Source: Citrus sinensis (lineage: Eukaryota > Streptophyta > Magnoliopsida > Sapindales > Rutaceae). From it: a DNA stretch of 64,000 nt. The stretch spans positions 16,928,501 to 16,992,500 of the forward strand of contig NC_068561.1 of NCBI RefSeq assembly GCF_022201045.2, given 5' to 3'. A model generated the notes under the pieces. That model worked only from the letters and a program-made list of their open reading frames with translations, was not told the origin of the DNA and did not search any database. Each line of letters begins with the position of its first letter. Positions within the stretch are counted from its first letter, which is position 1. The translations under genes were made by a program, and so were the position numbers. Of the stretch, positions 1 to 11,128 are shown one piece after another.

Positions 1-96
1 GTCGCTTCAAGTTTGACCAAAAGAAAAGACGAAGACAAGTTTTGTTTCTCGAAAAGATAATAACAATCGCGTAATGATTAAAAATATATATATATA

Positions 97-3000
97 TTAG
101 CGAAGGCCGCACAGACGAGGCCTTGAACAGAATTGTGTACCGTTAGCTTTTACCAGCGCCAGTACTCCAGCGGTGACTCCAGCCCAGACCACAGAAGAGA
201 GATATTGCTGAGCACTTCTCCCTGCTACGGGAGATGAAACGAGAAAGGATTTCAATTATATCAGCAAAAAAATCGTAAAATGAAAAAAAAAACCGAAACT
301 AAAAGATTTCACGTTTTATTGAGCATTCGGACTTAAAAATTAGTCCATAAGAAAGGCGAAGAAATGAACAAGTACCTTGTTGAAGTGAGAAGGAAGTCAG
401 TGTCAAACCTCCAATTACCAATGCTGATGCCACAGGGAGATACTGCAATATACAAATTTATCCACGGAACACATGGTCACTGATGACACAAAAAAATGGT
501 GAAACAAGACTTTTAAAATTAGTGCATGGTGATTATATTTATTTTCTGATATGTGATAATAGATTATGCGGGGTCATGGAAGCTAGCCAGGACTGCAGTG
601 GGACTCACTTTGTCGGTAAAGAATATGAATAGTGTTATTCAGTTCATTGCCTGAAGCTAAGCTGTGTCCAAATATATGCAAAAACAAACTGGCTGACTTG
701 TGCTTTGTAGGTTTTTTTTTTTTTCCCCCCTACTAGATACTGACAAAACAAACCGGCTGACTTGGATTTTCATAGTTTTTTCTTTTTCTACTAGATGCTG
801 ACAAAACAAACCGGCTGACTTGGGTTCTCACCCAAACTATGCAAATGGCTTCATCCCATTAAAAAAAGGTTAACAAGAAAGAAAGAAATAGAATGGCTTT
901 GCACATTCTGTCTGATAATTTTTTTTTTCCCCCTCAAAAGATGTTTTGTTGGCAGCAACTGAGTCATTTTGATTGCCATAATTTTGGACAACAGATGAAG
1001 TCATAATATGTCTATACATCTTATTCAAAAAACAAAGAGCATTGATTGATCCTTACCGAGAATGATTCGAACCCATTGAGCTGAAATGGAGAGGGACTGT
1101 TTCTGTTGACAGTATAGTGACCACTTATGAGATCCATTGCATCCTGTGGAAGAAAATAAAAGAAGAAACTTATTCAACAAAATTTTCACCAAGAAAATGG
1201 AAGCCCAAACTCCCTACCAATTAGACAAGCATTCCTATTTTCAAAACATAAGAGGCAGCTTGCCTGTCGAACTCCGTCCTGGAAATTGTTCAAATAGTAT
1301 CTTGAAAGAGAACTCATCCCATCTCTGATCAATCCAGATATTGTCTGCTTCCCGTATCTGCAGTGTTGGCCAAAAAAATATATCAGATATTGGGACAGAT
1401 TACAAACAAATAATTCATAGGAATCATAATACAACTTTGATTCACCTAACAAGGTCTCCTTTCAGGGCATATGTTCCAGCATATTCGATGCTAATCTCGT
1501 CGCCTTGCTCAGCCCACACTAATGCAATAGAGATGCAAGTTTAGAGTGAGGCAGAGATGTCATTACAAAGAAAACTTCTAGTAGTGAGGAAGACTGAAGC
1601 AAGGATGTAAAAATATAACGTACACGTTCTGAATTTTCCATATTCCTCACTGAACATAGAAATGCACTTGGTGGAAGACAATATCCCAATCCTTTGCAAC
1701 TGTAAACTCAGAGACTTCTGAGCCAGGTAACTCTGTTTATAAATATTGAAAATAGGGAGAATAAGAAGCTTTGAATTACATGGATTTACAGCACATCTTC
1801 CCTTAATATAAAACACATATGATTCTGCAACATGAATGCATTCCACGTACCTGGGTGACATTTGTTCGATCAAGACAATCAATACAGTTGGATCTGATAA
1901 CTCCTTTCTGCTCCTCTAATATATTTCCTTCTGTGTCTATGAGGAGATATCTGCTCAGCTGGAAGAGTAATGATTAAAACACAGTATTATGGATAGATGG
2001 TATACCAGGATAATGGCATACTTGTTCAAAAAAACTTCATATACATATTTTATTTGCTTTCATTACCCTTGGTTATCAAACTCCTGTTGAATCTGATCAT
2101 ACAGAACTTGCAGCTTATCAAAGTTTGAAGTGCCACAAACATGATGAAAGTCAAATGAGACATATCTGCAATAGACATTCATAAATGACCAGGTTAATCA
2201 AAATACTTTTCAAAAAAGTAGTGGAGGTCCTGGAGAATGAATATGAAGAAACTAAAAAACAGGCAGGGAACTGCTGTTTAGAAGCCCAAGTAGGTAACCC
2301 AAGGGGTTTTGACTTTTGAGCTCCTGACCTCTTGGTGGAATCCAAGGATCTTAACCACTCAACCCAATCCCTTAGGGTTATCAAAAATTTTTTTTACTTT
2401 GATCAAATCTATTGCATATGTAGAATGTAGCATGTCACCACCTCACATTTGGAAGCTTCTGCATTTCAGCCGCATATGCTGCACTCAATTGACCTTCATC
2501 ACCATGCTACAGTTGTCAAATAAAAAACAGTTTTCAGATTATGAGAAACAACATTGGCCTTGCAAAACAAAAAGTCAACTGGGGTACATCAGACACAGTT
2601 AGGAACACTGTAAAGTGGCCAGCTGAACCAGCCTTCAGCCCTTCACAACCAGCATTAATAAAAATAAATAGAAACCACTGATTCCAAGAATCTATGAACT
2701 AGTATAGTCATACTAAGGTTGCAAAAACATCCCAAAGGAAACCGTCAGCAATTGGCTCCAGATGGCCATATAATCTTCCAGCATTGTTTCAAGAGAACAC
2801 TGATGCGACATTGGAGATTTGTACTTTAGGGACAAGAATAAGAGAGAAGAAGTCCTAACCTTATCGGTAAGGTCTACTGCTACAATTTCTCCATATCTTT
2901 GTAATAGAACACGGAAATGGCGCTCCACAACTTTTGGCTGGACAAAAGGGGTAAATTACATGGATGCAAATGGCAAGCAGAGTTAAACTCCAACAAGACA

Positions 3001-6000
3001 AAAACTATGTTTCAGAGTTGAAATTTACTGTTTGGTCATGATTAATAATTTTAAGCTGTGGCTTATAACTCAAATCAACAATCTGCTCCCAGAGGAGTGG
3101 TATTGAGCCCCGAACCTACAACAGAAAAGAATATAAAATGTAACCTTGCAGGACAGTGATTATATACTGTGATATGAGAACAAAGATCAAAGTTTAAAGC
3201 CATAACCATAAAACAATAAATGAAGTCATATATAGGAGTATCTTCCTTCTCAATCAAGGATATCTCAGTTACAAAATAATAAATAAAGAAAAAGGCTATT
3301 AGGCCTAAAGAATATGTAAGCTCATGTATCAACATGTCAACAATTTTTTGCTCAGAAACAAAGTAAGCATATTAGGAGTTGTACATAGGGGAGGGACAAG
3401 AAGTCCGCACTCAACATGTGAACAATACTCCACTACCTTATAAAAGAATGCTGCCAGAAGTATTTATAATGCATGGTACTAAATATGCATTTCGTTTTTG
3501 CATCTTAGGAAAAGGAGTAATAAATAAGCCAACAACAAAAGTCCACAATTTGGACATCCTATATGGCATTAAAGGGCACATGAAAATTATTCAATCTCGA
3601 AGTACGTAATAATATGTATTAACTGAATCAAGCTCAAGCTTCAAAGTATCTAATGTACAATATTAACTATATCAAGCAGCTGAAGCTGTCCTTGCCCTCA
3701 GGGGCTTGGCTGACTGGTTTTCAAATAACTTTCTTTGGCTGGCCACCCATGTTCAAATCTTGGGGGAGGTATGGGGCTAAAATATTAATTCGGCTTCGCC
3801 CACCCACTACCTCTCCTTTCACGCGCGCGCGCCTGGGGGGGGGGGAGGGGGGGGTTTGTTTGCGGGGTGTGGGAAGAAATGATCATGCTGTCCTTTCATG
3901 ATGAGTGAAGAAACACATATCTAAAATTCTCAATTTTAGAATCCATAAAAAAATTGAAGGGAACTGTTTCTCTTTTCAAAACATTTCATCCTCGAGTGAT
4001 ATCAGTTCATTAATATGACAATGTTGAAACAGGAATCAGTAACTGAACCTCTGTTAGCTACAGAAGACATACCTGCAATAGTGAGGATTTAAAACCTTCC
4101 GTCTCTAGTAACTGCTCAGTTTCTATAAAATTAGCGGTGTCACCTTCAAGATTAGCTCCTCTTCTCCACATTCGTGTTCCTAAGTCACATACACCAGATT
4201 AGAGTCATAAATATCGGAACTAGATCTGACATAGCAGCATCAATAACTATAAGAATCAATTGTCTCCCTAATGTTGCACCTAGACGTCGATTACACCTTC
4301 TTGAAAGCAGTGTTATCACAGCAGGTGAATCATTCAGCTTTAACTGTACAGCTCCAAAGCTTAAGACTTAGTTAAAGGAAACAACTTAATAACCGTAGAT
4401 CTGTGTACTCATTCTGAGAATGACACGCATGTGTCTGTAAATGCACAGTTGCACAAACACACCCATGTATGCAACTGTTAAATAAAAAGAATAAGACAGA
4501 CGTCAGGATATTTCCTTGTAAAAGCGGAATGATGAAGCCATCAAGCTGCCACAGAAAAGAAAATTAATCAGGGATCCCATTCAAAGAATCAACTAGGACA
4601 TAATTCCTCCCTTTTGTAGGGAAAAATCGAAAGTTTTTTTTAAATTAGACAAAGAAAGAAGTACCACCACAGGGCAAACTTATAATTTAAGGTAAAGGAA
4701 TATTTAACCTTGCATTCAATAAGTTCCTCCAATAGGTTTCTGTTCCAAACAAATCGAGGGTCAGCCTGAAATATGGATAGGAAATTGAAAGTTCAAAATT
4801 ACTGGCAGCATTGATCAACAGTGCAATACACTGTTGCTTTATATAACAATAACTGATTCAGAAACATATGGAAAGATTTCAAACTTTTGAAACATCTATC
4901 AATCCTCGTAATCGTCCAAACTTAGCATGTATAAAGAATAACCAACACAAATAGGCCAGAAGGACGTATACCTTAGCTAAGAGCAACACTATGAAAGTAT
5001 ATGAAAACAGAAAATCAAACCCCAACGGTTCGTCAAAATGAACAATATATAAATAATTTTCAGATAAAATTTTTTGATGTGATAAACCATAAATGCAAGC
5101 AAACCTGCTTCCAAATTGGTTTTGACATCCATCCTTCAGCTAATTTACATCTTCTCTGTAAGCTGTTCGACATGATAAAATGCATCTTATAAACATAAGA
5201 TCTCACAAGTATGCATAGAAATGAAACTTAATATCATAATCAGAAATGACAGCAGATCATTATGCTAACAGTGAAAAGCAACTTAAAGAGCATGTTCCAA
5301 GGTGAAGGAGTTTACTTCAGTGTTATATCTGTTTCGTATGAATAATACAATCCTGGAGTTGCTTCCACTACTTTCAATAGATTCATGAAGTAGACCTCAT
5401 CCTTCTTCTGGATAATACACATAACAAGTAAATTTGAAAAGAAAAAATATTAATCGCTTCAAGAGATACCCGTACAACCATATCTTTTTAGACCAAAAGA
5501 AGCAAAACCTTACTTCCTGATAATTTGAAAACTTTAAAGCCTCATTGCAATGCAGGAACTTCATAGACGTTACTCGAAAAACAGGGAAACCAAGAAAAGT
5601 TCCAGCTACCTTCCGCGAAGTAATTACTAATACATATTTTCCTGCACTAGTGTAAGAAGAATTAGATGCAGAAACCTCATATAACATATTAACAGAGCAT
5701 AAAACCATAATCCCTAACTTTGTACTCACTGTCAAAATGCCTAACTTTGTATCAAATCCATATCAGTTATAGGTATGGTAAAGGCTAAAGGAATAACATT
5801 TAAAATTTAACACACTTTCTCGCGTGCAAGGCCAGCCTTGTTTAGCAGAGTTATCATGTGGATGCAAGTACTAAATGCAATCAGTTTAGTTAATCAACAG
5901 AATTAGTGTTCAGAGGATTGGGGCACAAGATCATAAGGTCAGAGCCTCCTCTGATACCATATTAAATTATGAATTGACCGAAAAACTTAAGCAACATGCT

Positions 6001-6505
6001 CTAATACCATATTAAGTTACCACTATACTGAAAAGCTTAAGCTTAAACGTAATGCCTTAAATTATAGTATTTAAGCTTTAGTATATAAGCTTTTAACAGA
6101 TATTTGATTTTATGTAGAGCAAGAAGTACCAGCCAGTAGTCTAATTGTTCCCGCCACTCCGTATATTGTAGAGGTCTGTGATGGACTACCAGAACAAGCT
6201 TCATCTGCAAACAAGACACAATTAAGCCATTAACCAACTGCAGACCAAGTTTTAACTCAAGTTTTAAATTTTTTTTTTTAAATTCAATTTTAAAGCTAAA
6301 AATGATAAAAATTGAATTTAAAAAATAATAATTTAAAGGATCCATTACCGTTAAGTGGCTCAATGTTTCCGTCACGGCGATCGATTGAGAAGCCCTGATC
6401 GGGAGATTCAACGGATTTGATCACGTACTGATCCTTGAATTCCAGTAATTCCAGCTGATCATGGAGCTTGAATCTACCTGAGGACAAAGATGGTTCAATC
6501 TCCAT
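97..6505 (-). CDS. SAC8: SAC8-like phosphoinositide phosphatase, 20 exons, 591 aa
   Basis: Sac-domain phosphatase that removes phosphate from phosphoinositides, expected on endomembranes. Exons from the start: 6349-6505, 6130-6204, 5514-5641, 5316-5407, 5105-5162, 4709-4765, 4512-4545, 4280-4360, 4073-4179, 3029-3115, 2860-2937, 2442-2506, 2067-2165, 1851-1950, 1624-1732, 1446-1518, 1264-1357, 1057-1143, 376-442, 97-224. They sum to 1776 nt in frame. The start [17 protein letters not shown] and the length resemble Arabidopsis SAC8 (about 588 aa) more than SAC7/RHD4. The catalytic CX5R(T) motif CIDCLDRT lies at residues 395-402. Two C-terminal hydrophobic segments (exons 19 and 20) should anchor it in a membrane. 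The last residues, SRPRLCGLR, are typical of the group. Intron 7 looks U12-type (AT-AA) and intron 17 is GC-AG; the other introns are GT-AG. Exact SAC6/7/8 assignment is from recall of family sequences. Confidence 0.93.
681..822. repeat. Three tandem copies of a ~60-bp unit in SAC8 intron 18
   Basis: The word ACAAACYGGCTGACTTG recurs three times, with GGCTGACTTG at 691, 755 and 813. A T-rich stretch and CTACTAGATRCTGACAA separate the copies, so the unit is 58-64 bp. It is non-coding. Confidence 0.8.
2192..2386 (-). mobile_element. Possible tRNA-derived SINE in SAC8 intron 12
   Basis: Read on the minus strand, the segment has a box A-like GGTTGAGTGGTTAAG, then AGGTCAGGAGCTCAA near a box B position and GGGTTACCTACTTGGGC, and ends in a short T-run (ACTTTTTTG) as in Au-type SINEs. 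An imperfect direct repeat, GGTTAATCAAAA at 2192 and GGTTATCAAAA at 2376, may be the target-site duplication. Box B is poor, so the call is tentative. Confidence 0.4.
3685..3895 (+). mobile_element. SINE-like insertion in SAC8 intron 9 with 9-bp target-site duplication
   Basis: The 9-bp word GCTGTCCTT at 3685-3693 and 3887-3895 flanks a 193-bp body. The body starts with a tRNA-like head, with box A-like TTGGCTGACTGGT and box B-like GTTCAAATC about 40 bp later. A CG-rich stretch (ACGCGCGCGCG) and G-runs of 8 to 11 follow. The body stands out from the AT-rich intron by composition. Confidence 0.5.
4361..4511 (-). other. Probable U12-type (AT-AA) intron 7 of SAC8
   Basis: On the minus strand exon 7 ends CAAGGAA and the intron opens ATATCCTGAC, close to the U12 5' consensus ATATCCTT. 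Near the 3' end is TTTCCTTTAACT, resembling the U12 branch site, about 11 nt before the junction TCTTAA/GCTTTGG. Only this junction joins exon 7 (34 nt) and exon 8 (81 nt) in frame to give QGSF followed by the conserved LKLNDSP, with the same spacing as the family. A GT-AG alternative (GAC/GTCTG to TTAAG/C) is also in frame but adds three residues and uses a poor donor. Confidence 0.6.
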
Positions 6506-7298
6506 TATCTCGTAGTCAATGCACGAAAAAATCAGCACGAGAAACTCCAGGAAATATCGCGAACTCGATTTTTAGATTTGATTGATTTTATGAAGAAGAC
6601 GAAATGAAGAGTGGTGTTTATTAACAACTCCTCGTCAGCTCAACGTGAAAGACTGTTTACTTAACTTGCTAACGATTTGCATTTTTGGCCAAGGCCGCTT
6701 GGTTACCAAATCAATTTATCTTTGATAAGGCTTTTAATTATGGTCTAATTACTATTGTTAAGTAGTTGTTAATTGTTATGTCCAGTTCGTTGTCTTTTCC
6801 TCCGAACAATAATTTCGTACAGCCAGCTGTACTATAATAAGCTACTAGAAAGATTTTGACGGGGTTGTTTTGTGGACCTATTTTGATGCTTGCAGCCAGC
6901 ATTTGGATAAAGGGTCACGGAATTGGAAACTTGAAATTGACCGTAAACTTGCTACAGACTCTATCGTGCGGCTGCTTTTGATTTAGGCACTACAAAGTAC
7001 AAAGCATTAAAAAAAAAAAAAAAAAAACGCGCACAAAATTAACTACTCAGGTCTAATTCAGACTTCATTTCTCTTATTATTATTTTTCATTTAACACACC
7101 CACATCTCACCCATGCACCAACAGAAATTAGGCAATTTTCCTTCAAAAATTAGTTTAAGCGAAAATCCAACCTTTGATCTCTTATTTCCAACACAATGAT
7201 CAAACCAAGATGACTAACCTTTGGGATAAACTTGACGAAGTTTTTGTTTTCTTAATTCTATTCAGCTAATGTTTGTATACAAGTCTGAGAAAATGTTA
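6506..7298. other. SAC8 upstream region and GRXS16 3' flank
   Basis: A 793-bp interval between the SAC8 start and the GRXS16 stop, two genes in tandem on the minus strand. It holds the SAC8 5' flank and promoter and the GRXS16 3' UTR, plus an A-run of about 18 at 7010-7027. I see no coding region. Confidence 0.6.
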
Positions 7299-10200
7299 TT
7301 ACTTTTTGAACAAACTAGCAAGCTCACCCTTCTCATACATGGAAGACAAGATATCACAACCACCGACCAATTCTCCATTCACAAAGATTTGGGGGAAAGT
7401 AGGCCAGTTACTATACTTCTTTAGGGTTTCCCTCAATCCATTATTATACTCTTCGTCGAGCACGTCTATACTTTCATAATCCACACCTTGACTTTCAAGA
7501 ATGCCGATCACTTTTTGTGAGAATCCACACATTGGTGCACTTCTTGATCCCTTGATAAAGGCTACCACCTTGTTCTCCTTTACTAATTTATCAATGAGCT
7601 CCTCTAGTGGAACTGTCAGCTGGACATTACGCCCAGGAGTAAGTCGGAGGTCAGGCTTTTTCTTCTTTGGAGGCTGCCGAACCCAAGTGTTGTTCCCCGA
7701 TTCATTTCCTGGTGGGATTTTTCCAGTGGCTTGTATGTGTTCTTCCATCCAAGATTTCCAAGCTTGGGTTAAAGCTGTCCTATCAGGATCATCTACTACA
7801 CCAACCTACAAAACAATCAAAGTGATAAAATTACTTTGAGACAAGTGACATTACTGAATTCTCACGATCAACCCTACACACCTATAACAGTTCGACAAGA
7901 GCATAACCATTCTCTAAAGCATATGCGCAATCAACCAAGATGAAGTTGTGTTTGCCAATAATTTGCTTGGCTTGAATACATCCAAGGGCTATTATAGGTT
8001 TTTATAGCTTGGTTAAGAGTTAAATTCTTCAAATTCATAATGCACGCAATTGTTAAAAATTCACACATTTACGCTCTCCAACTATTAGGAATACGAACTT
8101 CTAAATTTTCCAACATGTCACATAAGTCAAAATGATGAAAAGAATGTACATCAACCAAGCAGCCTTTGCCTCTCCAAGACACCAATTTCAAAATCGAGCA
8201 TCAAATAAGAACAAACCTACTCACAGGATCAACATATTTCAAGAGCCAAGTGACAACAGCAGTTCTATGCATCAATCAAAGTGCAATTTAACAAAGATAT
8301 AGGAACAAGGAAAAGACTAAAAGGTCTGCCTTAGCTTGACTGCTACATAAGAAGCATGTTCTTAGTGTGTATAAAAGACAAATGTAACATATAGTAGATA
8401 CAATTGTATTAAGTACACAACTCCTTTCTTCTACATCCTCATCTCCTCCTCTATCTCCTTCATTTCCAACACAAAACAAACAAAGAAGTTTCACAATTCT
8501 CAAAATGAGTGATCTATTCATTGACATCTCTAATCAGTCTCTTCATGAAGAGAAATAAAATATTCAATAAAAGAACTTCTAATCAATCAAGAAAATTTCT
8601 GATTCACTTCATTGTATCTTCATTGGAGGAAGTTCTCTAGTATCCCAACAACGAAGAGTATGCACTATCCATTCTCTCCAATGAAGAGAAGAAACTCAGA
8701 GGTAAGTTCTCTTCTCTCATTCTCTTCATTGACAAGTTGTTCACAAATTGAGGGGATATCTTTTCATTAAAATATTTACTCTTTTCATTGAAGTTAATAC
8801 CATTCTCCATGACAAAGAGAACTAATGACAAGAATGAGATGTTCTCTTCATTCAAGAGGCTTAACGCTTCAATAAAGACAACTTCTTTTCACTGAAGAGA
8901 ATAGATATTCATTTTATTTTTAATTTTTTATCCTAATTCCTAATTTCTATAAAAATCGAAGGCAAATTGTAAGAAGTTGGATCTAACCAACCTAACTTTG
9001 TCAACAGAACTGTCTAGAATAGAAAGGCCAAATCAATTCACAATGACAATATAGAAATTATGATGTGAACAATAATTACAAGCAGTCATAATCATATTTT
9101 CCCTAATATCAAGTAAAGATATGTTATTAATATAATTCGTTGGGAAACAAAAGCTAGTTACAAGAACATTACCTGGAAAAGACTTGAAAAACACTTTCAA
9201 GATATTTGAAATAATGTCTCTAACTCTCTATCTTGTGTTCCCATCTCCAAAAACTATTAAATTGTGGAGGGGTGCCTAGAGGCTGTTTTCCCTTCCGTAA
9301 AGTAAGACAATTACGATAATTTAACTAATATGTGATCTCTTGTATGTTGGATCGGTTGCAATTGTTCACATGAAAGGAGTTCCTTTATTTGCTCTTGTTG
9401 AGGGATATCCAATTAAAGACTAGAAAAACACTTTCAAGTTATTTGAAATAACGTCTCTAACTTCTATTCCGATCTCGAAAAGCTAGTTAGTTGTAGATAG
9501 GTACCTAAAGGCTGTTTCCACTTCCGGAAAGTAAGACAATTATGATAATTAAACTATTATGCAATCTCTTGTTTGTTCAATAGGCTGCAATTGTTCACAT
9601 GAAAGGAGTTCCTGTATTTGCAGTTGTAGAGGGATATCCAATTTGCATTTGATCTCCAGGGTTAGCATGCATGTCCTCACCATAAAGTTATTAGCATATT
9701 CTTTTTATATCTTCAGTTGGATTAGATTATGAAGTAGCATGCCTTGCAATGTTTTTTGGCTTGCAGTGCTCAATAGTATATTATTTATGTCCTTGCTATC
9801 AGGTTCCATCCAACAATCATGTCAAGAGTACCAATATCATATACTTCTGTAGGCTCTAGCGATGTATTCCAATAATTTTTTCTGCAATCATACTGTTTGT
9901 TTGACATCTTTCAAAATTTTATATCATGTTTTGAATAATAAGTACTTCAAAAGATCGTGTCGAACCAAGGAGACATTCTATATCATCAAAATAAAATGGT
10001 ATCAAACAACAGTTTGCTACATGAAGAAGTGCAACCTATCCAGCATGTAGAGATGTCCATAATAGCTAATTTACGTGTTAAAGGCTTGCTTTTCGCAATG
10101 CCCTTCTATTATTACAAGACAATGTGTAGGGACAGGACGGAAAAGCAGGCTCTAAAGACCCTTCTAGAAGTAAGGGGAATGAGAAATAATCTTCATTAAA

Positions 10201-11128
10201 GCTGACATAACACATTATGATGACAGATATTCAATTTACTTTAATTTATCTTATCTTAGTTCCCTATTTCTATAAATTCCACAGACAAGGTCTTAAGAAG
10301 TTTGATCGATGGAACCTAAATGCCAACACAACTCGCTGCAATATGCACACACACACCAAAAAAAAAAAAAGACTCACAGAGATATTAACATTAATTAAGA
10401 CAAAAGTAGCCGTAATAATCTTATCTCCAACATCGATGAATCCTATATCATCAACACAACAAATTATAAGGCTCACAAAAGCTAGTTACGTCTACAATGT
10501 TCTTTCTACAAGAGAGTATCGTTTTGAAGGTCCATGCCGTTTTTCATTTTCTGTTCCGTCATTCATAAAAACAACTAAGTTGTTTACGAAAGGAGAGAAC
10601 ATGGGAAACCCTAAAAACATCACTCTCCTTTTTTTTTAGTAGTATTAAGATGAAGTTGTTGTTTCTTTCAATTAGATATTGCAGAGAGATCATAATTATC
10701 AAACTGAACAGATAGAAGAGACATATGCATACCTTGACGGAGCAGCATAACTCCGGTACAGATTTTAGATGAGAGAAAACGCTGGCGCCAATGTTCCGGG
10801 AAATGCCGACGAATTGAAGCTCATCGTTTTTGTCGTAAACGGCGTAAACGCCGGTCTCTGACGGAAATTTCGAGTTGAACTCCTCAGCCGTTAACGGGAC
10901 GGCAACCAGTTCCGTATCCGATAAAGTTTTGACGGCAGTAACGATGACTAGCGAGCGAGGAGTAGCTGTTGTATACTTGTAGGTGTTGTGAGAAATGGAG
11001 GGTAATTGGATGGGAGGTCTGAAGTGGGAATAAAAGGAAAGACTGGGGGCATTTTGGGGAGAATAGGGTGAGAGTAAGCGAAGTGAAGGGACTGGAGAGA
11101 GACTGAGATTGATTGTGTTTGTGGCCAT
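7299..11128 (-). CDS. GRXS16: Bifunctional monothiol glutaredoxin S16, plastid, 300 aa
   Basis: Plastid CGFS-type glutaredoxin fused to a GIY-YIG endonuclease-like domain; members bind Fe-S clusters and take part in plastid redox control. Exon 1 is 10733-11128 (132 codons) and exon 2 is 7299-7805 (169 codons with stop), both GT-AG in phase 0. Residues 1-64 are Ser/Thr/Pro-rich and look like a transit peptide. The GIY-YIG-like domain spans about 80-155, with GVYAVYD at 93-99 and FVG at 106-108 in the motif places. The glutaredoxin domain is about 195-300, with the monothiol site MCGFS (Cys225), [11 protein letters not shown] and GGCD motifs. Length matches the family (about 293 aa in Arabidopsis). 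An in-frame upstream ATG at 11146 (MHSLSP) is an alternative start; I chose 11128 because MATNTINLS is the more typical transit-peptide start. Confidence 0.95.
8520..8905. repeat. Interspersed TTCATTGAAGAGAA-type motif tract in the GRXS16 intron
   Basis: Variants of CTTCATTGA and TCAATGAAGAGAA recur on both strands about every 20-50 bp (for example near 8545, 8600, 8620, 8680, 8725, 8790, 8850, 8895). The result is a patchwork of short direct and inverted repeats. I recognise no transposon family. Confidence 0.5.
9178..9644. repeat. Tandem duplication of ~235 bp in the GRXS16 intron
   Basis: The first copy is about 9178-9412 and the second about 9415-9644. Both run from a GACTWGAAAAACACTTTCAAG start, through CTTCCGKAAAGTAAGACAATTA, to CACATGAAAGGAGTTCCT and GAGGGATATCCAATT. 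The copies have diverged by many substitutions, so the event is not recent. Confidence 0.8.

Noticed and set aside
5880..6030. Repeated TGATACCATATTAA words suggesting a retroelement in SAC8 intron 2
   Set aside because: Two short similar words only; no ends or target duplication found.
8520..8905. Possible CRISPR-like spaced repeats
   Set aside because: Spacing and motif are irregular, both orientations occur, and this is a plant nuclear intron.
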